Made by a program: the position numbers and the translations under genes. Below are positions 24,570 through 33,926 of a stretch of DNA of 64,000 nt, piece after piece. Below the pieces are notes generated by a model. That model saw only the letters and a list, made by a program, of their open reading frames with translations, ran no database searches and was not told where the DNA came from. Origin of the DNA: Nocardia vinacea NBRC 16497 (lineage in GTDB: Bacteria > Actinomycetota > Actinomycetes > Mycobacteriales > Mycobacteriaceae). Location of the stretch: assembly GCF_000308835.1 (NCBI RefSeq), contig NZ_BAGN01000066.1, positions 1 to 64,000 of the forward strand, in the 5' to 3' direction. Each line of letters starts with the position of its first letter. The stretch's first letter is position 1.

Positions 24570-26003
24570 ATGCCGCACAACGACGAAATCGACGCCGGAC
24601 TGCAGATCGAGCGCCGCACCATCGAAGTAATTCCGGATGCCGAACGCCATGGCACGCCGCGCAATCAATTCACCCTCTGGTTCGGCGCGAATATGCAGAT
24701 CACCGCGATCGTCGACGGTGCGTTAGCGGTGGTATTCGGTGCCGACGCGCTATGGGCGATCGTCGGATTGCTGCTCGGCAATATTCTCGGTGGCATTGTG
24801 ATGGCGCTGCATTCGGCGCAGGGTCCGCGGCTCGGATTGCCGCAAATGATTTCCAGCAGAGCGCAATTCGGCGTCCTCGGTGCGGTAATGCCGCTGTTGC
24901 TCGTGATCGTGATGTATCTCGGTTTCGCCGCGACCGGCACGGTATTGGCCGGTCAGGCGGTGAACAAGATTCTGCACGTGGACAATTCGACCGTCGGCAT
25001 ACTCGTCTTCGGTGCGCTCACGGCCGTAGTCGCGGTGACCGGTTATCGGCTGATCCACGTCATCGGGCGAATCGCTACCGTGGTCGGCATCATCGGCTTC
25101 ACCTACCTGACCATCCGCCTGTTCGCCGAATACGACGTCAGCGCCTACGTCGGTACCAAATCCTTCGACATCGTGACCTTCGTCCTCGCGATCTCCCTCG
25201 GTGCGGGATGGCAGCTGACCTTCGGACCGTACGTCGCGGACTATTCGCGCTATCTGCCCCGCACGACCAGTGCGCGCATCACCTTCTGGTCCACTTTCGC
25301 GGGCAGCGTGCTCGGCTCGCAGTGGGCGATGACGCTCGGCGCGCTGGTGGCCGCGGTCGCCGGAAAAGCGTTCCTGGGCAATCAAGTCGGCTTCATCGGC
25401 GACCTCGCCGGCCCGTCCGCGATCGCACTACTGATCTACCTGGTCATCGTGATCGGCAAGCTGACGGTGAACTGTCTCAACGCCTATGGCGGGTTCATGT
25501 CCATCCTGACATCGGTGACCGCGTTCAACGGTCGGTCGCGCACCACCCAGGCCGCGCGGGCGGCCTATATCATCGGCTTCACTGTGGTGTCGATGCTGAT
25601 CGCCATCGGGGCCAGCGCCGACTTCCTCAATAACTTCAAGAATTTCGTGCTCGTCCTGCTCATGGTGTTCACCCCGTGGAGTGCGATCAACCTGATCGAC
25701 TACTACCTGATCTCGCGCGAGCGCATCGATATCCCGGCGCTCTACGATCCGAACGGCCGCTACGGACGCTGGAACCTCGCCGCCCTGACCTGCTACACCC
25801 TCGGCATTCTCGCCCAGATCCCGTTCCTCGCACAGAAGCTCTACACCGGCCCGATCACCGATGTGCTCGGCGGCGCGGATATCTCATGGATCGTCGGCAT
25901 CGTCTTCACAGCGGCCATCTACTATCCGCTCGCACGTCGCACGAGCAACCCGCCGGAGCGGATGATCTATCCCACGGACACCGTGGATGCTCCGGTGTCC
26001 TGA
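24570..26003 (+). CDS. NCS1 nucleobase:cation symporter (cytosine/purine permease family)
   Basis: A 477-residue membrane protein with about twelve helices. Family marks include NQFTLWFGANMQITAIVDG in the first helices, GLPQMISSRAQFG, the central FGPYVADYSRYLP and the late NLIDYYLISR. NCS1 members take up cytosine, purines, allantoin, hydantoins or thiamine with H+ or Na+. ATG 24570 has GGAAGG at good spacing. The divergent HutC-type repressor and operator suggest the substrate or its breakdown product (an imidazole such as urocanate is one possibility) is the inducer. A hairpin terminator follows 11 bases after the stop. Confidence 0.87.
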   Translation: MPHNDEIDAGLQIERRTIEVIPDAERHGTPRNQFTLWFGANMQITAIVDGALAVVFGADALWAIVGLLLGNILGGIVMALHSAQGPRLGLPQMISSRAQFGVLGAVMPLLLVIVMYLGFAATGTVLAGQAVNKILHVDNSTVGILVFGALTAVVAVTGYRLIHVIGRIATVVGIIGFTYLTIRLFAEYDVSAYVGTKSFDIVTFVLAISLGAGWQLTFGPYVADYSRYLPRTTSARITFWSTFAGSVLGSQWAMTLGALVAAVAGKAFLGNQVGFIGDLAGPSAIALLIYLVIVIGKLTVNCLNAYGGFMSILTSVTAFNGRSRTTQAARAAYIIGFTVVSMLIAIGASADFLNNFKNFVLVLLMVFTPWSAINLIDYYLISRERIDIPALYDPNGRYGRWNLAALTCYTLGILAQIPFLAQKLYTGPITDVLGGADISWIVGIVFTAAIYYPLARRTSNPPERMIYPTDTVDAPVS

Positions 26004-26013
26004 GATACCGACC

Positions 26014-26044
26014 GCGCCCCGACCCCATAACAGGGGCGGGGCGC
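26014..26044 (+). terminator. GC-rich terminator hairpin after the NCS1 permease
   Basis: GCGCCCC (26014-26020) pairs with GGGGCGC (26038-26044), and an inner CCCC/GGGG extends the stem around an ATAACA loop. There is no T-tract, as is usual in high-GC actinobacteria. Confidence 0.6.
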
Positions 26045-26107
26045 TCATGGCCCTGGTGCCGGTCGGCGCCTCGTGATCAACCGAGAGCGCGGTCGGGAAC
26101 TCGTCGA

Positions 26108-26407
26108 CTACGACGCGTGGTGTGTCGGGTGGTAGTGCTCCCAGGCGTCGGCCAGCGACTTGCGGACGTCCGCGGGGAGGTAATCGCGGATTTCTGGGCA
26201 CAGGTGGACGCTGTTTCCGCAATCGTCGCACCAGATCCGGACTGTGCGCGCGTCCTTGGCAACCGCTTGGGCGATCCAGTCGGCGCGCATGTTTCCGTGG
26301 TCGACTGTCGCAACCCATCTGTCTCCGTAGCCATCGACATCCTGATGGATGGCATTGACCATGGTCACCGCGAACATCGGGTTGGGCTGAGCCTTCTTCT
26401 TCGTCAT
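26108..26407 (-). CDS. small hypothetical protein with a Cys cluster
   Basis: A 99-residue soluble protein starting MTKKKAQPNP with a GGAGG ribosome site 9 bases upstream. The middle has several conserved-looking Trp and Asp residues. A cysteine cluster follows (WCDDCGNSVHLC; Cys60, Cys63, His68, Cys70) that could bind one zinc or iron. The end is rich in His (EHYHPTHHAS). I do not recognise the family. The frame continues upstream without a better start, but that sequence is not protein-like. Confidence 0.55.
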   Translation of the reverse strand: MTKKKAQPNPMFAVTMVNAIHQDVDGYGDRWVATVDHGNMRADWIAQAVAKDARTVRIWCDDCGNSVHLCPEIRDYLPADVRKSLADAWEHYHPTHHAS

Positions 26408-26619
26408 TGCGGGAAACCTCCGGCCCGGTCGAGCGAAATATTCGTGCGACATCGAAGTAATACCCCCCGTCGCACGGGAGGTCCAGCAACCTGGCGGTGA
26501 CCGATTGCTTCGCGACGCAAGAAGCAACCGTAACTCCGGTTGACGGGCCCGGCAAGAGACCATTTTCGGGCGGAAACCGAAGGGAATCCGCAGGTAAAGA
26601 GATCGCAAAGGGTCTGGGC

Positions 26620-27092
26620 CTATTGCCGATACGGCGCGGCGGCCGCCCATGCCTCCGCACTGAACGCCTGCCTGATCTGTGGCCACAGCAACCGGTCGAC
26701 ACACAAGTATTCCGGGAAGAATCCGGCGCAGTCCGCATCGCGCGGCCCGATCTCCATCACCAGCGCCGCCACACCCAGTGCGCCAAGGCCTGATCCATGC
26801 TGGTTCCCGAGGTTGGATAGCCGACGGTATCGACCGAGGTGCCCGATGCGAATCCGGTGGGTGCGACCTTCGCGGCCGGATTCCGCAGTCGCGCGGTGTC
26901 ATCGGGCGCGGCCATCGTCGGTGTGATCACGTAATTCCCGTAGGCGTGCAGGTCGACCAGCAGGCCTACGGCGCTGTCGGGTACCTCGTCGACGCCCGGC
27001 TCACGCTGATCGGCGAAGAGTGCGGACAGCAGCCCTTCGAGTGCGCGCGTTCGCCCGCAAACCTGGCCTGCTCCAACGGGTTCCGAGGACCG
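26620..27092 (-). pseudogene. decayed M14 zinc carboxypeptidase remnant
   Basis: Reverse-strand fragments in two frames assemble into the C-terminal half of an M14 carboxypeptidase. One frame gives SALFADQREP and LLVDLHAYGNYVITP, containing the DLH(A/S)YG strand with the zinc-ligand His. After a one-base deletion near 26779 the other frame gives LGVAALVMEIGP and CAGFFPEYLCVDRLLWP, including the catalytic-Glu strand, ending at TAG 26620. The N-terminal half with the first zinc ligands is missing, cut off by the end of the GT87 gene. Confidence 0.6.
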
Positions 27093-28394
27093 TCAGGGAG
27101 AAGGGGTTGGGCACGAAGGGGACTCCGGATCGCGGCGGCGCGGGAGCGGGAGTCGGATCGAGCGCTCGGCCGAATGCTCGCTGAGGGCCGACCGGCCGTC
27201 CCTGCGCAGGTGTATCCACGCCGCGATCAGCACGATCAGGAATTCGATGACGTAGCCGTTGATCAAGACCTTGGTGATCGGCCACCACGGCGGCAGCAGG
27301 AACACTCCGATCGACACCCAGGTCTTGCTCCAGTGGTAGGTCCACGAGGCGGTCACCGTGAACAGCACCGCCGCCGACACCCACCAGCGCCAGTTGTCCA
27401 GCCCCTTGTGCACGAGGAAGACGAACAGCGGCACGAACCACACCCAGTGGTGTCCCCAGGAGAACGGCGACACCGCGCAGGCGGTGAGACCGGCCAGGGT
27501 GATCGACAGCAGCCGCTCACCTCGCTGATACAGCGCCGTCGTGATCATCATGCTGGCGATCGTGACCGAGCCTGCGATGAGCAACCACAACCACACCGGC
27601 GCGGGCCCGTCGAGCAGATGCGCGATGACGCCGCGGATGGATTGGTTGGACGGGTGGCTGTCCGGCGCGATCCGGTTGGATTGGAAGAACGTCGAGGTCC
27701 AGTACTGCCGGGAATCGGTGGGCAGGACGACCCATGCGAAGGCGATCGAGGCGACGAAGACGACGAATGCGGTAAACGCCGCGCGCCACTGCCGCAGAGC
27801 CACGAAATAAGCGACGAAGTAGATCGGGGTGAGTTTGATGCCCGCCGCGAGTCCGACGCCGAGGCCACGCAGTTTGCTTCGGTCCTCGCGCAGCGCATCC
27901 AACAGCGCCAGCAGCATCAGCACCAGGTTGATCTGCCCGAAGTAGAGCGTTTGACGGACCGGCTCGATGAATACGCAGGTGACCGCGAGCAGCACGCTGA
28001 CCACCACCAGTCGAGTCGTGATCCGATAACCCAGCAGCCGCCAGCTGAGCAGTACACAGGCGACGAGTACAGAGAGGTTGACCGCCAGCCAGGTGTTCGT
28101 CACGTACCCCCACGGCACCATGTAGATCGGCACGAACGCGATGGTGGAGAACGGCGTGTAGGTGTAGAGCAGGCCGCGCATGGTCGGCTCGGTGTACAGC
28201 GGCAGATCGTGCACGATGCGCCACGCACCGTCCCGATAGATGTGCACGTCGAGGCCACCGACCAGGAATCCGCCCTTGTCCAGGAAGGGATCGATGGTGG
28301 TGAAGAGCAGGATCACCGACAGCAGGGCGCTCCCGGCGAGCAGGTATATCGCTGGTCCCGTACGCGGAAACTCCAGCTTCCGGGTGTCTCGCAC
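27093..28394 (-). CDS. GT87-family mannosyltransferase, PimE-like
   Basis: A 433-residue polytopic membrane glycosyltransferase of the GT-C type (GT87/DUF2029) with about ten helices. The first loop contains the catalytic-type acidic region (GGLDVHIYRDGAWRIVHDLP). Family motifs such as YTYTPFSTIAF, GLAAGIKLTPIYF and the aromatic FSWGHHWVWF follow. GT87 enzymes use polyprenyl-phosphomannose outside the membrane; the mycobacterial example PimE adds alpha-1,2-mannose to phosphatidylinositol mannosides. The C-terminus is a basic, Pro/Ser-rich tail that runs into the carboxypeptidase remnant and may therefore not be the original end. Confidence 0.82.
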   Translation of the reverse strand: MRDTRKLEFPRTGPAIYLLAGSALLSVILLFTTIDPFLDKGGFLVGGLDVHIYRDGAWRIVHDLPLYTEPTMRGLLYTYTPFSTIAFVPIYMVPWGYVTNTWLAVNLSVLVACVLLSWRLLGYRITTRLVVVSVLLAVTCVFIEPVRQTLYFGQINLVLMLLALLDALREDRSKLRGLGVGLAAGIKLTPIYFVAYFVALRQWRAAFTAFVVFVASIAFAWVVLPTDSRQYWTSTFFQSNRIAPDSHPSNQSIRGVIAHLLDGPAPVWLWLLIAGSVTIASMMITTALYQRGERLLSITLAGLTACAVSPFSWGHHWVWFVPLFVFLVHKGLDNWRWWVSAAVLFTVTASWTYHWSKTWVSIGVFLLPPWWPITKVLINGYVIEFLIVLIAAWIHLRRDGRSALSEHSAERSIRLPLPRRRDPESPSCPTPSP

Positions 28395-28594
28395 CGATCC
28401 GCTATGACCGAGGCAACACCGTCGCAGGATTCGAAGGACAGGATCCTGTTGGGTGATAAGACCTCATCACGACGAGCGATCCATCCCTTCGTCCCGCACC
28501 TGCTGCACTACTACGGCGATAGCCAGTTTTTAACGTACCTAATGACCCGCGCCTGCATCATGCCCCGAAGTGCCGGGGCAAGCAAGCCGCGGGA

Positions 28595-30247
28595 TCATCG
28601 TTGCCTGCTGGCCCTGGCCCGCCTGCGCTCCGCCTGTAGTTCGGCAAGTTCTTGTTCGAGCATCTCGGCGATGCGGAACTGCCCGGTGTCGTGGATATCG
28701 GGCGTGCGAACCACCTGCAGGTGCGAATCCGGCTCGGCGGGTGCGCTGCCCTTGCCGCGCGCGTTCTCGGTTGTCCTGCTGTCCTTCCTGCCCTCGAGCG
28801 AACTGGGCTTGCGTGCCGTCGCCGCAGCCGAACCGTTGCCCCTGCGCAGCGCAGACACGACCGACGGCTTGCTCTCCGCGGCGGGCTTCTCCTGGCCGGC
28901 CGGGGCGGCCTTCCGTGCGGGCGCCTTGGCCGGGGGCGGCGGGGTCTCGACCTTCGCGACGGGCTTGGTCTCGGCCGTAGCGACCGGCTCGGGTGTGGCC
29001 GGCGCGAAGGGGTTGTTCTTCGCGACTACCGGCTTCGCGACCGGCGCGGTCGGCTCCTTGATGACCGCGGGGCGGTTCTCGGCCTTCGCGGGAGCGGGCC
29101 GCTGCTCGGCTGCCCGGGGCTCCGCATTGTCCGGCGCCTGGCCGTTGGTCGGCGCGCGACGCTTCTCGGGTGCTTCCGAACCCTCTTGCGCGGCAGCACT
29201 TTCCCCGTCGGGCGACTCCTCGACCTCGACCTCTTCGGCCTCTACGATCGCGTCGACTTCCAGCTCGGCGTCCTGTTCCGCACCTTCGGCACTCGCCAGA
29301 GCGTCGGGCTCCCCGGACTCCTTCTCCGCCCCCGGCGCCACCAGGGCCGCCTGGGTGTTCGCGCGATAGGACGCGATCGATGGCATCGTCCGCTTGAGTT
29401 GTTCGGCCGGATCGGGCAGCTCGCGAACCTGCTCGGTCGCCCGGTAGATGGCCAGGCCGTAGCGCGCGCTGGCCGCGTCGTGAATGAGCAGGGCCACACC
29501 GATCATCACCGGCGCGACCGCGTGCACACCGGTTTCGTACCACTCTCCATCGCGCAGATAGGGGTAGGTGTTGAGGGTGACAGTCAGTGACAGCAGGGCG
29601 ATTTCGGCCGCGGCGACCTGTCGGCGGTTGTCGATCACGCCCCATTCGGCGACCTTGTTGGTGCCGACCATGATGATGATCAAGCAGACGCTGATCATCG
29701 CCTCGATGAGGTAGCTGAACCAGTACAGCGGATCGCCCGGCCCGCCCGGCGCGATGTTGTGCTGCACATTGACCGCGGACCACAGCATGCCCGCCGCCAC
29801 CACGCCCGCCAGCGCGCGCAGTGACCATCCCCGGTGCCGGTACAGCGACGCCAGCTTGGCGTGTGGGCTGGACTCCCGTCGCTGTGCCGCAATCGCCTTG
29901 CGGGCTACCAATAGATCTCTGATGTCGGCCTTCTCGATCGCTTCCGTGGTCTGCCTGGCGCGGTCGGCCGCGGCGGCCGCGGCCTGGACCTGTTTCCATC
30001 GCTGTGCGCGATCCTCGCCGCGGATCTTCTCCGCGAGCTCACGCTCGGCGACCAGTTCGTCCTCGGAGAGCGCCTCGGTCAGCGCGGGATCGAACTGGTA
30101 GGCCAGTCGGCCCCGAGCCCGCTCGACCCTTCTCGCGAGCTGTCCGACCTCGTCCTCGATGGGATGATGCTCGATGGTCAATTCGACTCCCAGCGGGAGA
30201 GATTCGACGGCAGACAAGTGATCACGCGTGGGAACGGCACCAGACAT
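28595..30247 (-). CDS. DUF2637-like membrane protein with long Pro/Ala/Glu-rich C-terminal region
   Basis: A 550-residue protein. Residues 1-140 are charged and helical, probably coiled coil. Four membrane segments lie at about 145-285 (LRALAGVVAAGMLWSAV, YLIEAMISVCLIIIMVG, IALLSLTVTLNTY, VHAVAPVMIGVALLI), the arrangement of DUF2637/Spd-like proteins found on actinomycete conjugative elements. About 200 residues follow of low-complexity Glu/Ala/Pro sequence with PKPV-type repeats, then a helical, Arg-rich end (EMLEQELAELQAERRRAR). No traB, integrase or replication gene is nearby, so this is not evidence of an intact mobile element by itself. Confidence 0.6.
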   Translation of the reverse strand: MSGAVPTRDHLSAVESLPLGVELTIEHHPIEDEVGQLARRVERARGRLAYQFDPALTEALSEDELVAERELAEKIRGEDRAQRWKQVQAAAAAADRARQTTEAIEKADIRDLLVARKAIAAQRRESSPHAKLASLYRHRGWSLRALAGVVAAGMLWSAVNVQHNIAPGGPGDPLYWFSYLIEAMISVCLIIIMVGTNKVAEWGVIDNRRQVAAAEIALLSLTVTLNTYPYLRDGEWYETGVHAVAPVMIGVALLIHDAASARYGLAIYRATEQVRELPDPAEQLKRTMPSIASYRANTQAALVAPGAEKESGEPDALASAEGAEQDAELEVDAIVEAEEVEVEESPDGESAAAQEGSEAPEKRRAPTNGQAPDNAEPRAAEQRPAPAKAENRPAVIKEPTAPVAKPVVAKNNPFAPATPEPVATAETKPVAKVETPPPPAKAPARKAAPAGQEKPAAESKPSVVSALRRGNGSAAATARKPSSLEGRKDSRTTENARGKGSAPAEPDSHLQVVRTPDIHDTGQFRIAEMLEQELAELQAERRRARASRQR

Positions 30248-30515
30248 TCATAGTCGATTCACCGTTGCCAGCGAAACTGTCAATTTGCCGCCAGTGGGTC
30301 GTCCTGCGGCGTGCCGCGCGCGACACACGCATCCGAAGTCTCGATTTTACGACGATTCAGCACTCAGGAACCCCACCCGCCGCGCAATGAACATCCGGTT
30401 CACCGGCTCGGATTCGCTGCGGCACGACTGCTCGCCATCAGCAAACAGCCAACCAGTCGGTTCATTCAAGGGGTGTCGACACATTCGGGCGTGTCGCCCC
30501 CAACTGGTCGATAGG

Positions 30516-31556
30516 TCAGGCGATTTCGGATCCGCTCGGCCGATGTGCCGCGACGTAGTCATCGATCTCGCGCAGGAATCCTTCCAGACGTCCCGGCGTC
30601 AGCCAGGAGGCACGGAACGAGTTCTTGGCGAGTTCGACGATCCGGTCGAGATCGAGGTTCGCGTTGGCGGCGAGGGATAGATAGTTGTCGGCCGCATAGG
30701 CGCCGAAGTAGGCCGGATCGTCACTGTTGACCGTGACCGCGAGGCCGCGATCGAGCAGTGTGCGGATCTCGGTCGACTTCATCTGTTCGGTCACAAAGGA
30801 ATTCGAGACCGGACAGCAGGTGAATCCGATGCCCTTGGTTTTGGCGAGTTCGACCAGGCGCTCGTCCTCGACGATATTGGTGCCGTGGTCGATGCGGTCG
30901 ACGCCGATATCCTCCAGCGCCTGCCTGATGTGTTCGATGGAGCCTTCCTGATCGATATCGCAGTGCATGGTGAGCAGGAAGCCCTCGCGGCGGGCCCGCT
31001 CGAAGACGGTCGCGAATTTACTTGGCGGATTGCCTCGTTCGTCCGAATCCAGTCCGACGCCGATGATCCAATCCTTGTACGGCAGCGCCTCGAGCAACGT
31101 CGCCATCGCGTACTCGGCCGAATAGTCGCGCAGGAAACACAGGATCAACTCGGCGGAGATGCCGAACTCCCGGCGGGCCCGCACGATCGCCGAGCGATAC
31201 CCGCTGATCACGGCGCCGAACTCGACACCGCGCCCGGTATGCGCCTGCGGGTCGAAGAACATCTCCACATGTCGGATGCCATCGGCGTGCGCCCGGGTCA
31301 AATAGGCGAAGGCCAGATCGTCGAAGTCCTGCGACTGCTGCAGCACCCGCATGGCCGGGTAGTACACCCGCAGGAACGAGGTCAGATCGTGGAACTTATA
31401 GGTCTGCTTCACCTCCTCGACGGTCCGCTCGGGCAGTTCGATCCCATTGCGTTGCGCCAGCCGGAACTTCAACTCCGGCTCCAGCGTCCCCTCCAGATGC
31501 AGATGCAATTCGGCCTTGGGCAGGCCACGAACGAATGCGGCGAGATCCGTTGACAT
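30516..31556 (-). CDS. adenine deaminase (adenosine deaminase superfamily)
   Basis: A 346-residue TIM-barrel amidohydrolase. Zinc ligands are visible: HLHLEG near residue 18 (H-x-H), the barrel His in LTMHCD, and SDDPAYFGAY at the C-terminal end. The catalytic Glu lies in the middle of the chain as in this family, and HGTN follows in RIDHGTNIVED. The combination FFDPQAHTGRG, NSDDPAYFG and CCPVSN is that of the bacterial adenine deaminase (ADE) branch rather than true adenosine deaminase. It converts adenine to hypoxanthine in purine salvage. Standard length, single gene, no operon partner. Confidence 0.83.
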   Translation of the reverse strand: MSTDLAAFVRGLPKAELHLHLEGTLEPELKFRLAQRNGIELPERTVEEVKQTYKFHDLTSFLRVYYPAMRVLQQSQDFDDLAFAYLTRAHADGIRHVEMFFDPQAHTGRGVEFGAVISGYRSAIVRARREFGISAELILCFLRDYSAEYAMATLLEALPYKDWIIGVGLDSDERGNPPSKFATVFERARREGFLLTMHCDIDQEGSIEHIRQALEDIGVDRIDHGTNIVEDERLVELAKTKGIGFTCCPVSNSFVTEQMKSTEIRTLLDRGLAVTVNSDDPAYFGAYAADNYLSLAANANLDLDRIVELAKNSFRASWLTPGRLEGFLREIDDYVAAHRPSGSEIA

Positions 31557-31595
31557 GCAGCCATCATCCCCCTGGACGGCCGCCGTCGGGTCCGT

Positions 31596-31997
31596 TCAGG
31601 CCGCGTCCGACAGCGCCTCGTGCCAGTGCCAGGTGTCGGTGTATTGGTGCAGTGCGAACAGCTTTTCGTCGGCGATGTGCCAGATGTGGGCGAATTCGGC
31701 GGCCACATGCTTGCCGGTCGCACGGGCGGTGCCGCGGTAGTGGCCGGTCACGATGACGGTGTCCGGATGGGCGTCGAACCACTCCTCGGCGAAGGGGGCG
31801 ATCTCGTATTCGCGGAACACCGGCTGCCAGATGCCCGCGAGCGCCGCTTCCGGACTGTGCGCCTGGGTAACGGTCACGCTGGGCATGCCGGGCGCCACCC
31901 AGCCCTGGAAGCGCGGATGTAACGCATCGAGGATGCCGGCGGCGTCCCCGAATTGCGTTGCTTTGTAGAACTTTTCGACCACGTCGCGGTTGCTCAT
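31596..31997 (-). CDS. SnoaL/NTF2-like protein
   Basis: A 133-residue single-domain protein of the NTF2/SnoaL fold: N-terminal helices (VVEKFYKATQFGDAAGILDALHPRF), then the curved sheet with VIVTGHYRGTARATGK and AEFAHIWHIADEKL. Such proteins are cyclases, isomerases or small-molecule binders; no function can be assigned. A His/Trp-rich end (HQYTDTWHWHEAL) may line the pocket. It lies 39 bases after the adenine deaminase start region on the same strand. Confidence 0.8.
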   Translation of the reverse strand: MSNRDVVEKFYKATQFGDAAGILDALHPRFQGWVAPGMPSVTVTQAHSPEAALAGIWQPVFREYEIAPFAEEWFDAHPDTVIVTGHYRGTARATGKHVAAEFAHIWHIADEKLFALHQYTDTWHWHEALSDAA

Positions 31998-32098
31998 ATT
32001 TTCATATTAGAGGGATCGTTCTATATCGACCAGAGGGAAGGGCCGGTGATCTGCCGCACAGCCCTCCGGCACGAGGTCCGGCGGCTACGCTCGGTCGG

Positions 32099-32473
32099 AT
32101 GATCCTTCGCCATGTGACGGTCGATTGCGCCGATCCGTATGCGCAGGCGACGTTCTGGAGCGCCGTCACCGGGTGGCCGGTGGCCGAGCTGGACGGACCG
32201 GGGACCGACGACGCGCTGGTCGAGGCGCCGCCCGGAACGCCCGGATTGCTGTTCATCCGGGTGCCCGAGGGCAAGCAGACGAAGAACCGGATCCACTTCG
32301 ACTGGATGCCAACCGAGCGCAGCCGGGACGAGGAGGTGCGGCGGATCATCGAGCTGGGCGCGAAGTTGTACGAGGACCATCGCACCGACGACGGGCTCGG
32401 CTGGGTCACGCTGGTGGACCCCGAGGGCAATGAGTTCTGCATCGAGCGGGGCAGGGCCGAGCGCGAAGGCTGA
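32099..32473 (+). CDS. VOC-family (glyoxalase/bleomycin-resistance fold) protein
   Basis: A 124-residue protein with two beta-alpha-beta-beta-beta modules. Metal-ligand positions are visible: His5 (LRHVTVDCAD), the His in RIHFDWMPT and the late Glu in DPEGNEFCIER. It belongs to the glyoxalase-like group common in actinobacteria; substrate unknown. ATG 32099 starts the domain directly; the longer upstream frame is not conserved. It converges on an MFS gene with a 4-base gap. Confidence 0.83.
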   Translation: MILRHVTVDCADPYAQATFWSAVTGWPVAELDGPGTDDALVEAPPGTPGLLFIRVPEGKQTKNRIHFDWMPTERSRDEEVRRIIELGAKLYEDHRTDDGLGWVTLVDPEGNEFCIERGRAEREG

Positions 32474-32477
32474 CCCG

Positions 32478-33773
32478 TCAGTTGCGGATTCGGGATCGCA
32501 GTGCGAGAACGCCTGCGGCCGAGCCGATCATCGCCAGGCCGACGACCCAAAGTCCGGCTCGCTGGGTGCCGGTGAGGTCCTTCAGTGCGCCGGTGACATA
32601 CGGTGCGACAAATCCGCTGACATTGCCGATGGAGTTGATCAGGGCGATGCCACCCGCCGCGGCCGCGCCGGAGAGGAAGGTGCTCGGCAGCGCCCAGAAG
32701 GTGGGCAGCGCGGCGAGTACTCCGACGGCGCAGACGGTGACCGCGACCATGGCGGCGAACGGATTGCCCAGATACAGCGCCACCGGAATCGCGAGTCCAC
32801 CGACCAGCGCGGGCAGTGCCACATGCCAGGTCCGCTCTCCGGTTCGGTCACCGTGCCTGCTCCACAGCACCATCACGACGGCGCCGATCACATACGGCAC
32901 CGCATTGATGAGCCCGCGCTGCACCACCGAATAGTGGGTGCCGTACTGCTGCTGGAAGCCGTTGATGATCGTGGGCAGGAAGAATCCGAGCGCATACAGG
33001 CCATAGACGATGCCGCCGTAGATGAAGGCGAGGCCGAGCACACGTGGATGGGTGAGCGCCTTGCGCACCGTCCAGTGTTCGACCCGCGCGGCCTGCTCTT
33101 TGTCGAGCTCCGAGGTGAGCCGATCTCTTTCGGTCTCGGTCAGCCACTTCGCCTGGGAGGGCCGGTCGGTGAGGAAGAACCAGGTGACCACCGCGAGCGC
33201 GATCGCGGGCACGCCCTCGACCAGGAACATGAATCGCCAACCGCTGAGACCGAAGGCACCGTCGCCGTACTGGATGATCAGACTCGACACCGTCGAGCCC
33301 AAGGCGGTTGAAATCGGCACCGCCGTCATGAACAGTGCGACGATCTTCGCGCGCTGGGTCTGTGGGAACCAGTAGGTGAGATACAGCAGGATGCCGGGAA
33401 AGAATCCGGCCTCCACCACGCCGAGGGTGAATCGCAGGATATAGAGCCAGGTTTCGTTCGGCACGAATGCCATGGCGGTGGCGACCACACCCCAACTCAC
33501 CATGATTCTGGCTATCCAGCGGCGCGCACCGAACCGGTGCAGCGCCAGATTGCTCGGCACCTCGAGTACGAGATAGCCGATGAAGAAGATGCCGGAGGCG
33601 AAACCGAAGGCCGTCTCGGTCAGTCCCAGCTCCGTTTTCATACCGCTGGGCCCGGCGAATCCGATATTGACCCGGTCCAGGTAGTTGATGAAATACAGCA
33701 GCCCGAGATAGGGCACCAGTCGAATCGTGACCTTGCGCAACGTCGCGCGGGACACCTCGGGCGTTCCATCCAT
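32478..33773 (-). CDS. MFS transporter, anion:cation symporter (ACS/phthalate permease) type
   Basis: About 431 residues with twelve membrane helices. The first helix region (LVPYLGLLYFINYLDRVNIGFA) with its Asp-Arg pair and FLVEGVPAIALAVVTWFFLTDRP before the central loop are characteristic of the ACS family, which takes up organic anions such as sugar acids, phthalate or tartrate. ATG 33773 (MDGTPEV) is chosen because family members begin about 20 residues before the first helix; a start at 33842 is possible. No catabolic genes are adjacent, so the substrate cannot be inferred. Confidence 0.83.
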   Translation of the reverse strand: MDGTPEVSRATLRKVTIRLVPYLGLLYFINYLDRVNIGFAGPSGMKTELGLTETAFGFASGIFFIGYLVLEVPSNLALHRFGARRWIARIMVSWGVVATAMAFVPNETWLYILRFTLGVVEAGFFPGILLYLTYWFPQTQRAKIVALFMTAVPISTALGSTVSSLIIQYGDGAFGLSGWRFMFLVEGVPAIALAVVTWFFLTDRPSQAKWLTETERDRLTSELDKEQAARVEHWTVRKALTHPRVLGLAFIYGGIVYGLYALGFFLPTIINGFQQQYGTHYSVVQRGLINAVPYVIGAVVMVLWSRHGDRTGERTWHVALPALVGGLAIPVALYLGNPFAAMVAVTVCAVGVLAALPTFWALPSTFLSGAAAAGGIALINSIGNVSGFVAPYVTGALKDLTGTQRAGLWVVGLAMIGSAAGVLALRSRIRN

Positions 33774-33926
33774 CCGCGAACTCTCGACCCGCATCCACGC
33801 CGCAGTCAAATTCCCAGGCCCGGCGATACGAATGTTCGACACCGGACAGCCGACACGTCATGTGCGGGGACCCGAGCGTTCAACCGGCAACCGTACCGTT
33901 CGAGGCAGAGGCGAACGGAGATTCCC

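Noticed and set aside
28539..29999. A 486-codon reverse frame in another phase of the DUF2637-like gene
   Set aside because: Arg/Gly-rich shadow lacking the membrane helices that are clear in the chosen frame.
28595..30247. Integrated conjugative element
   Set aside because: No integrase, attachment-site repeat, traB or replication gene was seen around the DUF2637-like gene.
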